Positions 33,492-43,523 of a DNA stretch of 49,355 nt are shown piece after piece. Made by a program: the position numbers and the translations under genes. Under the pieces are notes generated by a model. That model did not search any database, was not told where the DNA came from, and worked only from the letters and a program-made list of their open reading frames with translations. The stretch is from Elusimicrobia bacterium GWB2_63_22 (GTDB lineage: Bacteria > Elusimicrobiota > Elusimicrobia > Elusimicrobiales > UBA9959), in contig MGUA01000007.1 in NCBI GenBank assembly GCA_001799735.1, positions 1 to 49,355 of the forward strand, written 5' to 3'. How positions within the stretch are numbered: position 1 is the stretch's first letter; every line of letters begins with the position of its first letter.

Positions 33492-34511
33492 ATGACCCTT
33501 AAAGAAACCATAGAGGCCATGCCCAAGGCCGAGCTGCACCGCCATGTAGAAGGCTGCGTGCGCGTGGGCACCGTCATAAACATCGCCCGGCGCCACGGGC
33601 TGACCCTGCCCACCTTCGACCCGGCCGGCCTGGAAAAGATTTATAAATTACGCGCCCCCGGCGCCTCCCTGGAGGCGGTGCTCGGCATGTTCGGCCTGGC
33701 CCAGGCCTCCTTCGTCTCGTACAGGGAGGTGGAGGAGATAGCGTACGAGGCCATGGAAGACGCCTACAAGAAGGAGAATATCCGCCTGCTGGAGCTGCGC
33801 TACAGCCCCGACTTCATGCTGAAGGCCGGCCTGGACTGGCAGCGCGCCCACGACCTGCTGGTCTCCACCGTCGATAAATTCGAGCGGGCCCACCCGGTGG
33901 TCTGCGGCCTTATCGTCATCGCCTCGCGCAGCCACGGCCTGGACTCCGCGCTGAAGACCATGGATTTTACGGTGAAGAATAAAAAGACCGTCATCGGCTT
34001 CGACCTGGCCGACAGCGAATCGGCCTACCCGTCCTCGCTCTACTCTCCGGCGGCCCGGCGGCTGCACCAAGCCGGCATCCCGCTGACCGTGCATTCCGGC
34101 GAGGAGGGGGAATACTCCCAGGTGACGGAGACGGTGAAAGCCCTGGCGCCGCGCCGCATAGGCCACGGCGTAAGGGCGGCGGACGACGCCTCCGGAGCTA
34201 CCGTGGAGCTGCTCAAACGCTCCGGCGTCACCGTGGAGACCAATCCCTGGAGCAACTACCTCACGCGTGCCGTGCCCTCGGTAGAGGCGCATCCGCTTAA
34301 AAAATTCCTTGCCGCCGGCCTGCGCTGCACCATAGGCGCCGACGACCCCGAGATCCTCGACACCCACCTCAACAAGGAATATCTGCTGGCCGTAGAGCGG
34401 ATGGGGCTGTCCCTGGACGACATAAAGCATACGCTGCGCTGCGCCGTTGAAGGCTCGTTCCTGGAGCCGGACAAGCGGCAGCAGGCCGCTAGCTGGCTGG
34501 GGGCCGCGTGA
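33492..34511 (+). CDS. Adenosine deaminase family protein
   Basis: 339 residues. Metal-binding HRH in ELHRHVEGCV (H16/H18), the HSGEEGEY block with catalytic His/Glu, RRIGHGVRA, and GADDPEILDTHL with the second Asp pair. All zinc and catalytic residues of the family are visible. Substrate may be adenosine, or aminodeoxyfutalosine as in some menaquinone routes; the context does not decide. Starts 25 bases after the PfkB stop with no ribosome site, so it is likely co-transcribed; it overlaps the next gene by 4 bases. Confidence 0.87.
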   Translation: MTLKETIEAMPKAELHRHVEGCVRVGTVINIARRHGLTLPTFDPAGLEKIYKLRAPGASLEAVLGMFGLAQASFVSYREVEEIAYEAMEDAYKKENIRLLELRYSPDFMLKAGLDWQRAHDLLVSTVDKFERAHPVVCGLIVIASRSHGLDSALKTMDFTVKNKKTVIGFDLADSESAYPSSLYSPAARRLHQAGIPLTVHSGEEGEYSQVTETVKALAPRRIGHGVRAADDASGATVELLKRSGVTVETNPWSNYLTRAVPSVEAHPLKKFLAAGLRCTIGADDPEILDTHLNKEYLLAVERMGLSLDDIKHTLRCAVEGSFLEPDKRQQAASWLGAA

Positions 34512-35641
34512 AGAACCCTTTCCACCTTTTCGGCCTGGGCCTGGCCCTGTTCAACCTGCTGTTCAACGTCTATATCGCCTGGTGGGCGGGCCGCCGGCTG
34601 ACGGCCTCGCCGTGGGGCCGCCTGGGCGCGGTGCTGGGGGCGCTGCTGGTGTCGGCGCTGTACCCGGCGGCGCGCGTGCTGGCCGGTTACGGGCAGGGGC
34701 CTTTTCTCGACGGGCTGCTGTGGCTGGCCTTCTTCTGCTTCGGCGCCTCTTTCATCTTGTTCTGGTCGCTGGCCGCCTGCGACCTGCTTCTGTTTCTCAT
34801 CGGCTCGGCCGGTCTTGGCGCCGCGCGCTCGCGGGGCGCCGCCTGGGCCTGCGCCGCGCTGGCGACCGGGCTGGTAGTGTTGGCCGCCGTGCACGGCAGC
34901 GAGACTCCGCGCGTGAAAAGAATAGAGGTCCCGGTGGCAGGCCTGCCCGCGGCGCTGGACGGTTTTACCATAGTGCAGATCTCCGACCTGCACGTGGGGC
35001 GGATGATAAAGAACGGCCGTATCGGGAGGATAGCCGCGGTCATCGCCGGCCTTGAGCCGGACCTGGTGGTGTTCACCGGGGATTTCGCGGAGAGCCGCGA
35101 GCCCATGCCGGCCGGCACCTGCGAAGCCATAAAGGGCATGACCGCGCGTTACGGCAGGGCGGCCGTGCTGGGCAACCACGACATGTTCACCGGCGGCCAG
35201 GCCGCCTCCGATTTTTTCACCTCCTGCGGCGTTAAAATGCTGAGGGGGGAAGTTTACGAGCCGGTGCCCGGCCTGCTGGTGGGCGGGGTGGACGACCTGA
35301 GGCGCGGCGACAGGGGCGGGGCGGAGAAACTGGCTAAAACCTTGGACCGCTCCAAACCGCTGGTCTTCCTCTCCCACCAGCCGCAGGGCTTCGATGCCGT
35401 CACCGCCGCCGGCTCCGGGCTGGTGCTCGCCGGGCATACTCATAACGGCCAGATCTTCCCGTTCGGGCCGCTGGAAAAGCGGCTGTTCAAGTATTTCTAC
35501 GGGCTTTACCGGGCCGGGGACTTCAGCGTCTACGTAACTTCAGGGGCCGGCTCCTGGGGCCCGCCGCTGCGGCTGTTCGCCCGGGCCGAGCTGCCGCTGC
35601 TGACCCTGCGTTCCGTTGGCGGCGCGGAGGCCGGGCGGTAA
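34508..35641 (+). CDS. Membrane-anchored metallophosphoesterase (YkuE-like)
   Basis: 377 residues from GTG, overlapping the deaminase stop. Four N-terminal membrane helices (to about residue 130) precede a calcineurin-like domain: VQISDLHVGR (D-x-H), VFTGDFAES (GD), LGNHDMF (GNHD), FLSHQPQ and LAGHTHNGQ (GHTH). All dinuclear metal ligands are there. Relatives such as YkuE act on membrane or envelope phosphate esters. Membrane location suggests a lipid or wall-precursor substrate (inference). Confidence 0.85.
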   Translation: MKNPFHLFGLGLALFNLLFNVYIAWWAGRRLTASPWGRLGAVLGALLVSALYPAARVLAGYGQGPFLDGLLWLAFFCFGASFILFWSLAACDLLLFLIGSAGLGAARSRGAAWACAALATGLVVLAAVHGSETPRVKRIEVPVAGLPAALDGFTIVQISDLHVGRMIKNGRIGRIAAVIAGLEPDLVVFTGDFAESREPMPAGTCEAIKGMTARYGRAAVLGNHDMFTGGQAASDFFTSCGVKMLRGEVYEPVPGLLVGGVDDLRRGDRGGAEKLAKTLDRSKPLVFLSHQPQGFDAVTAAGSGLVLAGHTHNGQIFPFGPLEKRLFKYFYGLYRAGDFSVYVTSGAGSWGPPLRLFARAELPLLTLRSVGGAEAGR

Positions 35642-35676
35642 AACGGCTGAAGGCCGGCAGAACTTTCCAGAATTGA

Positions 35677-35682
35677 TAAAAT
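35677..35682 (+). promoter_or_regulatory. Extended -10 box, probably leaderless
   Basis: TGA-TAAAAT with a 6-base gap to ATG 35689. No ribosome site. Confidence 0.45.
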
Positions 35683-35688
35683 TTACGT

Positions 35689-36897
35689 ATGCGCAACCTG
35701 CTTGACCGATGGAAGAACGCCGACCCCGCCTTTAAAACTTTCCTGCTGGGGGTGTTTTTTCTCGGCATCAACGCCGGGGTGCTGTCGGCGGCTTTTAATA
35801 ATTACCTCAACGATTCTTTCAGCCTGACCGAGAAGCAGCGCGGCTTCCTGGAGTTCCCGCGCGAGCTGCCCGGCTTCCTGGTCATCTTCATGACGGGCCT
35901 GCTGGCCGCGCTGCCGGTGCGGCGCTGGGCTATCCTTACCAGCCTGTTCACCGCTGTAGGCGTGGCGGGGCTGGCCTTTCTGTCGCCGGGCTATAACTCC
36001 ATGCTCGTCTGGATGCTGGTCTGGAGCGCCGGCGGCCACCTGTTCATGACGGTAGAGAGCGTGATGGGCCTGCGCTTCGCCAGGGAAGGCGGGCAGGGCC
36101 GGCGCCTGGGCCAGATCAGCGGCATGACAAATTTCGCGGCCATAGCCGGCGCCGGCCTGGTCTGGGTTCTGGCTAAAGCCGCGGGGCCGGCGCTCTACAA
36201 GTCGGCATTCCTGGTGGCCGCGCTGGCATCCCTGGCCTCCGCCTTCTTTTTCGCCCGCATCCCCACGGGCGGCGGCGAGGCCGCCCCCGGCGGAAAACGC
36301 TTTGTGTTCCGCTGGCGCTACAAATGGTACTACCTGCTCAATATCCTGTTCGGGGCGCGCAAGCAGATCTTCCTGACCTTCGCGCCGTGGGTGCTGGTCA
36401 CGCGCTACGGCGCCAGCCCCGCCGTGATGGCCGCGCTGGCGCTGGCCGCCGCGGCCGCCGGGGTGGTGTTCCGCCAGGCCTTCGGCGCCCTGACGGACAG
36501 GGTGGGCGAAAGGAAGATGTTCATGGCCGACGCGCTGATACTGCTCTTTATCTGCGGCGGCTTCGCCTTCTCCTCGTTCCTGCCCTTCCTCTACTTCATT
36601 TTTATCCTGGACAGCCTGATGTTCGCCACCCGCATAGCGCGCACCACCTACCTCAGCCGCATAGTCGAGGAAAAGTCGCATATAGCGCCCACGGTTTCTT
36701 TCGGCATCACCATCGACCACGCCGTCTCCATGACCATCCCCGCCGCCGGCGGCCTGCTGTGGGCGGCCTACGGCTATAAGTCGGTGTTCCTGGCGGCCTC
36801 GCTGCTGTCCGTAGCGGGTTTCTTTGCGGCTCTGGCCGTGGACGACGCCCGGAAGAAAACGCTACCCTCACAACTGGAGCCGGTCACCCCGGATTAA
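35689..36897 (+). CDS. Major facilitator superfamily transporter
   Basis: 402 residues, twelve predicted membrane helices in two halves. Loop 2-3 has RRWAILTSLFTAVG, and the second half has the MFS-like loop FGALTDRVGERKMFMADAL, where D-R-x-G-x-x-K is the conserved A-motif. No substrate-specific signature is visible. A phytochelatin-synthase-like gene starts 4 bases after it, so the two are probably one operon, which might hint at thiol-peptide or metal traffic (speculative). Confidence 0.85.
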   Translation: MRNLLDRWKNADPAFKTFLLGVFFLGINAGVLSAAFNNYLNDSFSLTEKQRGFLEFPRELPGFLVIFMTGLLAALPVRRWAILTSLFTAVGVAGLAFLSPGYNSMLVWMLVWSAGGHLFMTVESVMGLRFAREGGQGRRLGQISGMTNFAAIAGAGLVWVLAKAAGPALYKSAFLVAALASLASAFFFARIPTGGGEAAPGGKRFVFRWRYKWYYLLNILFGARKQIFLTFAPWVLVTRYGASPAVMAALALAAAAAGVVFRQAFGALTDRVGERKMFMADALILLFICGGFAFSSFLPFLYFIFILDSLMFATRIARTTYLSRIVEEKSHIAPTVSFGITIDHAVSMTIPAAGGLLWAAYGYKSVFLAASLLSVAGFFAALAVDDARKKTLPSQLEPVTPD

Positions 36898-36901
36898 AAT
36901 T

Positions 36902-37687
36902 ATGAAAACATTACTTCTCCTCGCCCTGCTGCCTATGGCCGTCCTGGCCGAACCGCCCAAAGAGCTCCCGGTCGAAGCGCCTAAGTACGCGGCCGTCGGC
37001 GGCGCCGTGGCGGTGCCGCTCTCCGAGGACAACGCCTATCTCAGGAACCCGGCCAACCCGGCCGCGGACTACTGGGGTCTGGCTTCTTTCTATATACCGC
37101 AGCGCAACAACGCCTCCTGTTCTTCCGCCTCGGTGGCCATGGCCCTTAACGCCCTGCTCAACGCCGGCCGCCGGCGGAGCGACGCGGAGGAGAACATCAC
37201 CGAAGCCGGCCTGGTTGAAAAGGTCGCCGGGGTGAAGTGGAAAGAGCTTACTACCGAGCCCGGTTTCGAGGGCCGGCACGGCCTGACGGTGGCCCAGCTG
37301 GCCGCCGGCTCCAGGGAGGCGCTGGCCGCCTACGGCGGCGCCGGCTACACCGTGACCGAAGTGCAGGTGGGCACGCCCACCGCGGCCGCGCTGGAGAGTT
37401 TCCGCCGCGCCCTGTCCGGGAGCGAGCGCAGCGCCGACGACGTCATACTGCTGCATTTCTCCCAGTCCGCGCTTACCGGGGCGCCGGGCGGCACCTACCC
37501 CCATATCTCGCCCGTGGGCGCCTACGACGAGAAGAACCGCCGCGTCCTGGTCTTCGACGTGGACCGCCAGTGGTACGAGCCCTACTGGGCGGCGGACACG
37601 CAGGTTTTCAAGGCCATGGCCGTAAAGACCAAGGCTTTCGGTCACGGCGGCTATGTGATACTGCGGCGCAACGCCGTCAGGCCCTGA
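36902..37687 (+). CDS. Exported phytochelatin-synthase-like cysteine transpeptidase
   Basis: 261 residues from ATG 36902, where the signal peptide MKTLLLLALLPMAVLA starts. The domain is phytochelatin synthase (PCS): catalytic Cys73 in NNASCSSASVAMALNAL, His in YPHISPVGAYDE, Asp in VLVFDVDRQWYEPYW. Only the catalytic half is present, as is usual for bacterial forms, which mostly hydrolyse glutathione or link gamma-Glu-Cys units. The export signal is notable since glutathione is mainly cytoplasmic. A periplasmic thiol-peptide substrate is one option. Confidence 0.8.
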   Translation: MKTLLLLALLPMAVLAEPPKELPVEAPKYAAVGGAVAVPLSEDNAYLRNPANPAADYWGLASFYIPQRNNASCSSASVAMALNALLNAGRRRSDAEENITEAGLVEKVAGVKWKELTTEPGFEGRHGLTVAQLAAGSREALAAYGGAGYTVTEVQVGTPTAAALESFRRALSGSERSADDVILLHFSQSALTGAPGGTYPHISPVGAYDEKNRRVLVFDVDRQWYEPYWAADTQVFKAMAVKTKAFGHGGYVILRRNAVRP

Positions 37688-37692
37688 TTTGA

Positions 37693-37698
37693 TATTAT
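37693..37698 (+). promoter_or_regulatory. Extended -10 box of ettA
   Basis: TGA-TATTAT, 22 bases before ATG 37721. AAAGGA follows as ribosome site. Confidence 0.45.
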
Positions 37699-37720
37699 TG
37701 CGTAACGGTAAAAGGAACAT

Positions 37721-39409
<1,689 letters not shown>

Positions 39410-39414
39410 TATGC

Positions 39415-39501
39415 TAGGGGACGCTGATGACTATATGACTATTTATCCACAATTGAGAGCGAATTGCCGGCAATTAGGAATATAGTCATCAGCGTCCCCT
39501 A
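39415..39501. repeat. 87-bp REP/MITE-like element with perfect 21-bp inverted ends
   Basis: Positions 39415-39435 and 39481-39501 are exact 21-bp inverted repeats (starting TAGGGGACGCTGATGACTAT). The AT-rich centre holds a 14-bp palindrome, AATTGCCGGCAATT (39462-39475). It lies between ettA and ssb. Perfect arms imply recent movement or selection. Confidence 0.75.
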
Positions 39502-39610
39502 CCACTGCGGGGTTTGAAAATGATAGATTGGTGTGGGCTTGAGTGAAGCCCTGTCGATTTCAGGCCAGGCGGCAAAGCGGGAAAATCTAAAGCGGGACCA
39601 GGAGACAATT

Positions 39611-40057
39611 ATGGCGAATTTGAACAAGGTGATGCTCATCGGCCGGCTGACGCGCGACCCTGAGATAAAAGAATTCAGCAACGGCGGCAAGGTGGCCAAT
39701 ATCGGCTTCGCCGTGAACAACAGCCGCAAGAACCCGCAGAGCGGGCAGTGGGAAGAAGTCCCGGTGTGGGTGGAACTGAAAGCCTTCAGCAACGAGAGGG
39801 GCCGCAAGCTGGCCGACCTCGTGGAAAAATATCTGCGCAAAGGTTCGCAGGCCTACGTGGAAGGGCACCTGGTGCTTGAAGAATGGGCCGGGAAGGAAGA
39901 CGGCAAAAAACAATCCAAGATGGTGGTTTATGTGGACTCGATAGAGTTCCTGGGCGGCCGGAGCGACAATGCCGGCGGCGGGGCCTCCGAAGCGGCCGAG
40001 CCCGCGGCCAAGGCGGCCGCCTCCAGCGGCGACGGCATAGAAGAAGTCCCGTTCTAG
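39611..40057 (+). CDS. ssb: Single-stranded DNA-binding protein
   Basis: 148 residues from ATG 39611 with AGGAG 7 bases upstream; a longer start at 39533 adds an unrelated segment. OB fold: NLNKVMLIGRLTRDPEIKEF, VANIGFAVNNSRK, WVELKAFSNERG and GSQAYVEGHLVLEEW. A Gly/Ala/Glu tail leads to the acidic tip EEVPF, which matches the partner-binding tip (consensus DDIPF). Binds ssDNA in replication and repair and docks other enzymes via the tip. Followed by a strong terminator. Confidence 0.93.
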   Translation: MANLNKVMLIGRLTRDPEIKEFSNGGKVANIGFAVNNSRKNPQSGQWEEVPVWVELKAFSNERGRKLADLVEKYLRKGSQAYVEGHLVLEEWAGKEDGKKQSKMVVYVDSIEFLGGRSDNAGGGASEAAEPAAKAAASSGDGIEEVPF

Positions 40058-40076
40058 GCCTTCAAGCCCCAAACAA

Positions 40077-40114
40077 CGGAAGACCGGAGGAAGCCCCTCC
40101 GGTCTTCCGCTTTT
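40077..40114 (+). terminator. Rho-independent terminator of ssb
   Basis: A 14-bp perfect stem CGGAAGACCGGAGG / CCTCCGGTCTTCCG with a 5-base loop, then CTTTTT. Confidence 0.9.
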
Positions 40115-40188
40115 TACAGGCGCGGCCTCCGTAGTACTACCCTGCGGATTGAGCACAATTCCCAATAGATTCCCCCGGACCGGGCGGC

Positions 40189-40194
40189 TATACT
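40189..40194 (+). promoter_or_regulatory. -10 box TATACT of the PA2779-like operon
   Basis: TATACT 39 bases before ATG 40234; GGGAGGA precedes the start. Confidence 0.4.
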
Positions 40195-40233
40195 TACCTT
40201 AGCGGCAGTTTAGAATCTGAAGCGGGAGGAACT

Positions 40234-40626
40234 ATGACCGGCAAGACCAATTCAACCTTTGGAACAAGAGGCATCCTGGCTGTGCTGATGCTGAGCACCA
40301 CCCTGACCTGCACTTTCTCGGGAAGCGGCTGGGCCATGCTGGCCCCCGCGCAGAACGCGCCTGCGGCCGTCGGCCAGGCCTATGACCGGGCCTCCGACCT
40401 AAAGGCGGTGCAGACGGCGCTGGAATCGAAGATAGTCCGCGGCCGGCTGCAGGCGCTTGGCCTCAACGAGAAGGAAATAGACTCCAGGCTGGCAAAACTT
40501 TCGGACCGGCAGGTGCATCAGCTGGCCAAGGACGTAAAGACGCTCAGCCCTGGCGGCGGCGTTATCGGCCTGCTGGAGCTTGTGGTGCTGGTGCTGCTGG
40601 TCATAATACTCTTCCGCGCGCTATGA
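40234..40626 (+). CDS. PA2779-family small exported membrane protein
   Basis: 130 residues. Signal-like N-terminus, the conserved core VRGRLQALGLNEKEIDSRLA then LSDRQVHQLAKDVKTL, a GGG turn and a final membrane helix (LLELVVLVLLVIILF). This matches the PA2779 family, nearly always next to a PA2778-type cysteine peptidase, as here. Role is unknown in the literature I can recall. GGGAGGA precedes the ATG; it overlaps the next gene by 4 bases. Confidence 0.8.
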   Translation: MTGKTNSTFGTRGILAVLMLSTTLTCTFSGSGWAMLAPAQNAPAAVGQAYDRASDLKAVQTALESKIVRGRLQALGLNEKEIDSRLAKLSDRQVHQLAKDVKTLSPGGGVIGLLELVVLVLLVIILFRAL

Positions 40627-41177
40627 CCTGCCGCGGGACGCTTGCGGTGCTTGCCGCCTGCCTGCTTTCTGGCTGCTCGCCGCTGCGCGTCTCCCTCGAG
40701 CCGGAGAAGCCGACGGGTGACAGGGAAGTGGCGCTGAACGTTCCTTTCTTCCCGGACAACACCGACCAGTGCGGGCCTTCGGCCCTGGCCAGCGTGCTGG
40801 GCTACTGGGGAAAACCGGCGGAGCCGGAGCTGCTGCGCCAGGAGATCTACCAGGCGCGCCTGAAAGGCTCGCTGGCGCTGGACCTGCTGCTGGCCGCCGG
40901 AAGCCGCGGCCTGTCCGCCGAGCTGGTCAACGGCAGCCTGGCAAAGATCAGGGAGGAGCTCGACTCCGGGCGCCCGCTGATCGCCTTCGTGAACGCGGGC
41001 TACAGTTTCTACCCGGCCGGGCATTACCTGGTGATAACCGGCTATGACGACCGGCGGCAGCGGCTTACCGTCCATTCCGGCATGAAACGAAATCAGAGGC
41101 TCCCTTACGGGAAATTCGAGAGACAATGGCGAAAGACCGAACGATGGGCATTATTGATCCAGCCACTCCGGCAGTGA
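40623..41177 (+). CDS. PA2778-family lipoprotein cysteine peptidase (C39-like)
   Basis: 184 residues. Lipobox LLSGC with C18 as lipid anchor. Papain-fold marks: Cys50 in DNTDQCGPSALASVL, His134 in PAGHYLVITGYD, and a nearby Asp in YDDRRQRL. This is the PA2778 domain, close to bacteriocin-leader C39 peptidases. In the family the C-terminus carries TPRs; here those are a separate gene that starts at the stop codon. It should face the periplasm from a membrane. Its substrate could be the PA2779-like partner or a peptide; this is inference. Confidence 0.85.
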   Translation: MTCRGTLAVLAACLLSGCSPLRVSLEPEKPTGDREVALNVPFFPDNTDQCGPSALASVLGYWGKPAEPELLRQEIYQARLKGSLALDLLLAAGSRGLSAELVNGSLAKIREELDSGRPLIAFVNAGYSFYPAGHYLVITGYDDRRQRLTVHSGMKRNQRLPYGKFERQWRKTERWALLIQPLRQ

Positions 41178-41779
41178 TGCGGGGCCTGGCGCTGGGCGCG
41201 CTGGCGCTCGCGTCCGCGGTCCTGCTTGCGGCCTGTTCCCACGGTCAGCGCCTGGGCGGATATCGCGATGCCTTATCCCCCGCCGAGCATGTGCGGCTGG
41301 GGTCCTCCTACGAAGCGCAGGGCCTGCGGGCGGAAGCCGCCGCGCAGTACAGGGCGGCGGTACGGAGCGACCCGGGCTGCGCCGAGTGCTGGCTGGCCCT
41401 GGGCAACACCGAATTCTCCGAGGGACGCTTTAAAAAGGCCGGGGCGGCTTTCCGTAAGGCATTAAAAGCTTCGCCGCACCATCCCGGCGCCGCTAACAAC
41501 CTGGCGATGGTGCTCCTGGCCCGCGGCGGCGATCTGCGGGAGGCCGAAGCCCTGGCGCAGGACGCGCTAAAGAACGCCGGGGCGCTGCGCCCCTACGTCC
41601 TGGATACGCTGGCCGCCATCTATATCCGGGAGGGGCGCCTGGCCGAGGCCGCGGCCCTGCTGGACCTGGCCGAAGCGGAAACCCCGGAGGCCGACAGGCT
41701 GGTGCGGGACCAGCTCCGGAAGACGCGGGAGAGTATCACCGCCGCGGACAAGCCCGCCCCGGAGGGTATAGCGAAATAG
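41177..41779 (+). CDS. TPR lipoprotein, partner of the PA2778-type peptidase
   Basis: 200 residues from ATG 41177, which overlaps the previous stop by one base. Earlier in-frame ATGs (41126, 41144) would put a charged stretch before the signal sequence. Lipobox LLAAC. The body has TPR motifs: SYEAQGLRAEAAAQYRAAV, LGNTEFSEGRFKKAGAAF and a third DTLAAIYIREGRLAEAAALL. In PA2778 relatives the TPRs are the tail of the peptidase itself, so this is likely a split of that protein. Confidence 0.8.
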   Translation: MRGLALGALALASAVLLAACSHGQRLGGYRDALSPAEHVRLGSSYEAQGLRAEAAAQYRAAVRSDPGCAECWLALGNTEFSEGRFKKAGAAFRKALKASPHHPGAANNLAMVLLARGGDLREAEALAQDALKNAGALRPYVLDTLAAIYIREGRLAEAAALLDLAEAETPEADRLVRDQLRKTRESITAADKPAPEGIAK

Positions 41780-41812
41780 CCGGTTAAGAGCGGCGTTGGT
41801 TAAGGAGGAAAA

Positions 41813-42394
41813 ATGAGAATATTAATCGCAGTAGCTTTAGCGGCCTGGGCCGCCCAGGCCGCGCAAGCGAGAAGCCCTATCGTGGCCGTCGAGCAGCCCC
41901 CGGCCGCCGAAGCCCCCGCGCAGCCATCCGGCGACAAGCCTCTGCAGCCATCCGGTGACAAACCTGCGCAGCCGTCCGGCGAACAGCCGTCTCAACCCGG
42001 AGTTCTTATCCAGCGGGTGGACAGCACGCCTGAAGTACTCCAGGCCCCTGTGGAGCCCTTCTTCAGGCCCTTCCACAGCCCTACGACAGGACAGCTGGAA
42101 ACTCCGGTGAAGCCTCCGAAGCTGATAGGGGTGGACAGGAAAAGCGGGCTCATGCGCCTGTATACTGTCCGGGAGTTCAAAAAGAAGCATTCGCAAGAAA
42201 TCAAGGCGCTCCGGAAAAGCCTCAGGAAAAGACCCAATGCCGAGATACGCAAGGCGGTTGAAGCCATGGAAGCCGGGCAGAAGGCCGAGCTTAAGTCTCT
42301 GCAGGAGGCAATTGTGACCGAGGCTGAAAAGAATCAGACCGGCGCCCCTCAGCCCAAGCCTGAGAATGAGATCAATACGGATAAAGCCGACTGA
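41813..42394 (+). CDS. Exported protein with Pro/Ser/Gly octapeptide repeats
   Basis: 193 residues; AAGGAGG is a very strong ribosome site. Signal peptide MRILIAVALAAWAAQAAQA. Three tandem octapeptides QPSGDKPL/QPSGDKPA/QPSGEQPS (residues about 37-60), then a segment GVDRKSGLMRLYTVREFKKK and a long charged helix. No family recognised. Follows the PA2779-type operon by 33 bases and may belong to it. Ends before a terminator. Confidence 0.7.
   Translation: MRILIAVALAAWAAQAAQARSPIVAVEQPPAAEAPAQPSGDKPLQPSGDKPAQPSGEQPSQPGVLIQRVDSTPEVLQAPVEPFFRPFHSPTTGQLETPVKPPKLIGVDRKSGLMRLYTVREFKKKHSQEIKALRKSLRKRPNAEIRKAVEAMEAGQKAELKSLQEAIVTEAEKNQTGAPQPKPENEINTDKAD
41921..41992 (+). repeat. Three coding 24-bp tandem repeats
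   Basis: Three copies of CAGCCATCCGGCGACAAGCC-type 24-mers (41921, 41945, 41969), in frame, encoding QPSGDKPx. A likely site of length variation. Confidence 0.85.
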
Positions 42395-42430
42395 AGCCGC
42401 GCCCGCGGCGCCCTACCAGGAGGGAAATAA

Positions 42431-42456
42431 AACCGCCGGGCTGCCCCGGCGGTTTT
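42431..42456. terminator. Terminator shared by convergent genes
   Basis: Stem AACCGCCGGG / CCCGGCGGTT with loop CTGC, followed by TTT; AAATAAAA on the left gives the minus-strand T tract. Confidence 0.85.
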
Positions 42457-42477
42457 TCATGTCCCGCAGCTGCGGGC

Positions 42478-42888
42478 CTATTTTACGCCCATTTCGTGCT
42501 TCAGGAGCTCCAGCGCCTTGTCCAGGTCGGAGACGTTGAGCAGCACGCGGTCCGTGCCGCCGCTGTCGGCGGTGCCGTAGACGGTGGTGATATTGATGTT
42601 GTGTTCGCTGAGCATCCTGGTCATGCGCAGCAGCTCCCCGGGCTTGTCCTTTAGCTCCACGGAGATCATCTGGGTCTCTATGGTGGTGAAGCCGGCGCCG
42701 GTGAGCAGGTGGCTGACCTTGCGCTCGGCGTCCACGGCGATGCGCACGATGCCGGAGTCGTCGCGGATCTCGGAGGCTATGCCGACAATGTTGACGCCCT
42801 CGTTGGTGAAAAGTTCTACGAACTTGGAGAGGGCTCCGGGCACGTTGGGGAGGAACACGGTGTATTGCTTGATGAGTTTGACAGGCAT
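42478..42888 (-). CDS. Tandem ACT-domain protein
   Basis: 136 residues from ATG 42888 (GGAG 5 bases upstream); a longer start at 42918 is less likely. Two ACT domains: IKQYTVFLPNVPGALSKFVE and MISVELKDKPGELLRMTRML, each with the usual GxL turn. No catalytic domain, so it is a stand-alone ligand-binding regulator, as in many ACT proteins that bind amino acids. Partner unknown. Divergent to a membrane-protein gene. Confidence 0.85.
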   Translation of the reverse strand: MPVKLIKQYTVFLPNVPGALSKFVELFTNEGVNIVGIASEIRDDSGIVRIAVDAERKVSHLLTGAGFTTIETQMISVELKDKPGELLRMTRMLSEHNINITTVYGTADSGGTDRVLLNVSDLDKALELLKHEMGVK

Positions 42889-42972
42889 AGTTGCTCCGGC
42901 TGCTTGGATCGGCGGCAAACCGCCATGTCTTATTTAATAATTTTTCAGGCCGTCGGTAAAGCGCAAAAGTTA

Positions 42973-42978
42973 TATAAT
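42973..42978 (+). promoter_or_regulatory. -10 box TATAAT, leaderless start
   Basis: Perfect TATAAT, 8 bases before ATG 42987; no ribosome site. Confidence 0.5.
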
Positions 42979-42986
42979 CCTTGTCC

Positions 42987-43523
42987 ATGAAGCTGCTCCC
43001 TGACGGAAAATCCCGAACCCTGTCCGCCCTGGCGCTGGCCGCCGCGGCCGGAGCCGGTTTTATGACCGTGCTGGCGGTCCGGGACCTGCTGACCCTGCTT
43101 AACGTGTTCGGCACCCCGGCTTTCTACCTGGGCCTGGCGCGGGCCACCCTGCCGACGGAGATGCCGCCGCTGGCCGGCCTGATGGTGCGCCACATGCGGC
43201 TGTTCTTCCTGTTCTCTTTCTTCTTCTGGGCTTCGGCCCTAGCGCTTTCGCTCGGGGTGTGGGCGCGCAGGCAATGGGCCCGGCGCGGGGCGGCCGCCAT
43301 GCTCTACCTGCTGGCCGCCGCGGGGCTGCTGCTGCTGTTGTTTCCGGGGCTGGCGGTGCCGAAGCCGCTGCTGTACCGCGGCATCTCGCTGGCGCCCGAG
43401 TTCAACGCCTCGGTGAGCGCGGCCGCATTTGTGGCGCGCGTCGCGGCTTTCCTGGGCGGCGGGCTCTGCCTGTGGTGGGCGCTGGCGCTGGACCGGGGCG
43501 CGCTGAAGGCCGAGTTCCATTGA
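42987..43523 (+). CDS. Four-helix membrane protein, unknown
   Basis: 178 residues from ATG 42987; a TTG 6 bases earlier is unlikely since no ribosome site exists. Four hydrophobic helices at about 10-35, 70-95, 105-125 and 145-165; short loops, no motif I recognise. It sits just before the nifU promoter, whose -35 box overlaps its stop codon. Confidence 0.65.
   Translation: MKLLPDGKSRTLSALALAAAAGAGFMTVLAVRDLLTLLNVFGTPAFYLGLARATLPTEMPPLAGLMVRHMRLFFLFSFFFWASALALSLGVWARRQWARRGAAAMLYLLAAAGLLLLLFPGLAVPKPLLYRGISLAPEFNASVSAAAFVARVAAFLGGGLCLWWALALDRGALKAEFH

Noticed and set aside
41921-41992. Tandem repeat as CRISPR or regulatory iterons
   Set aside because: The unit is 24 bp, without spacers, and in frame within a signal-peptide protein.
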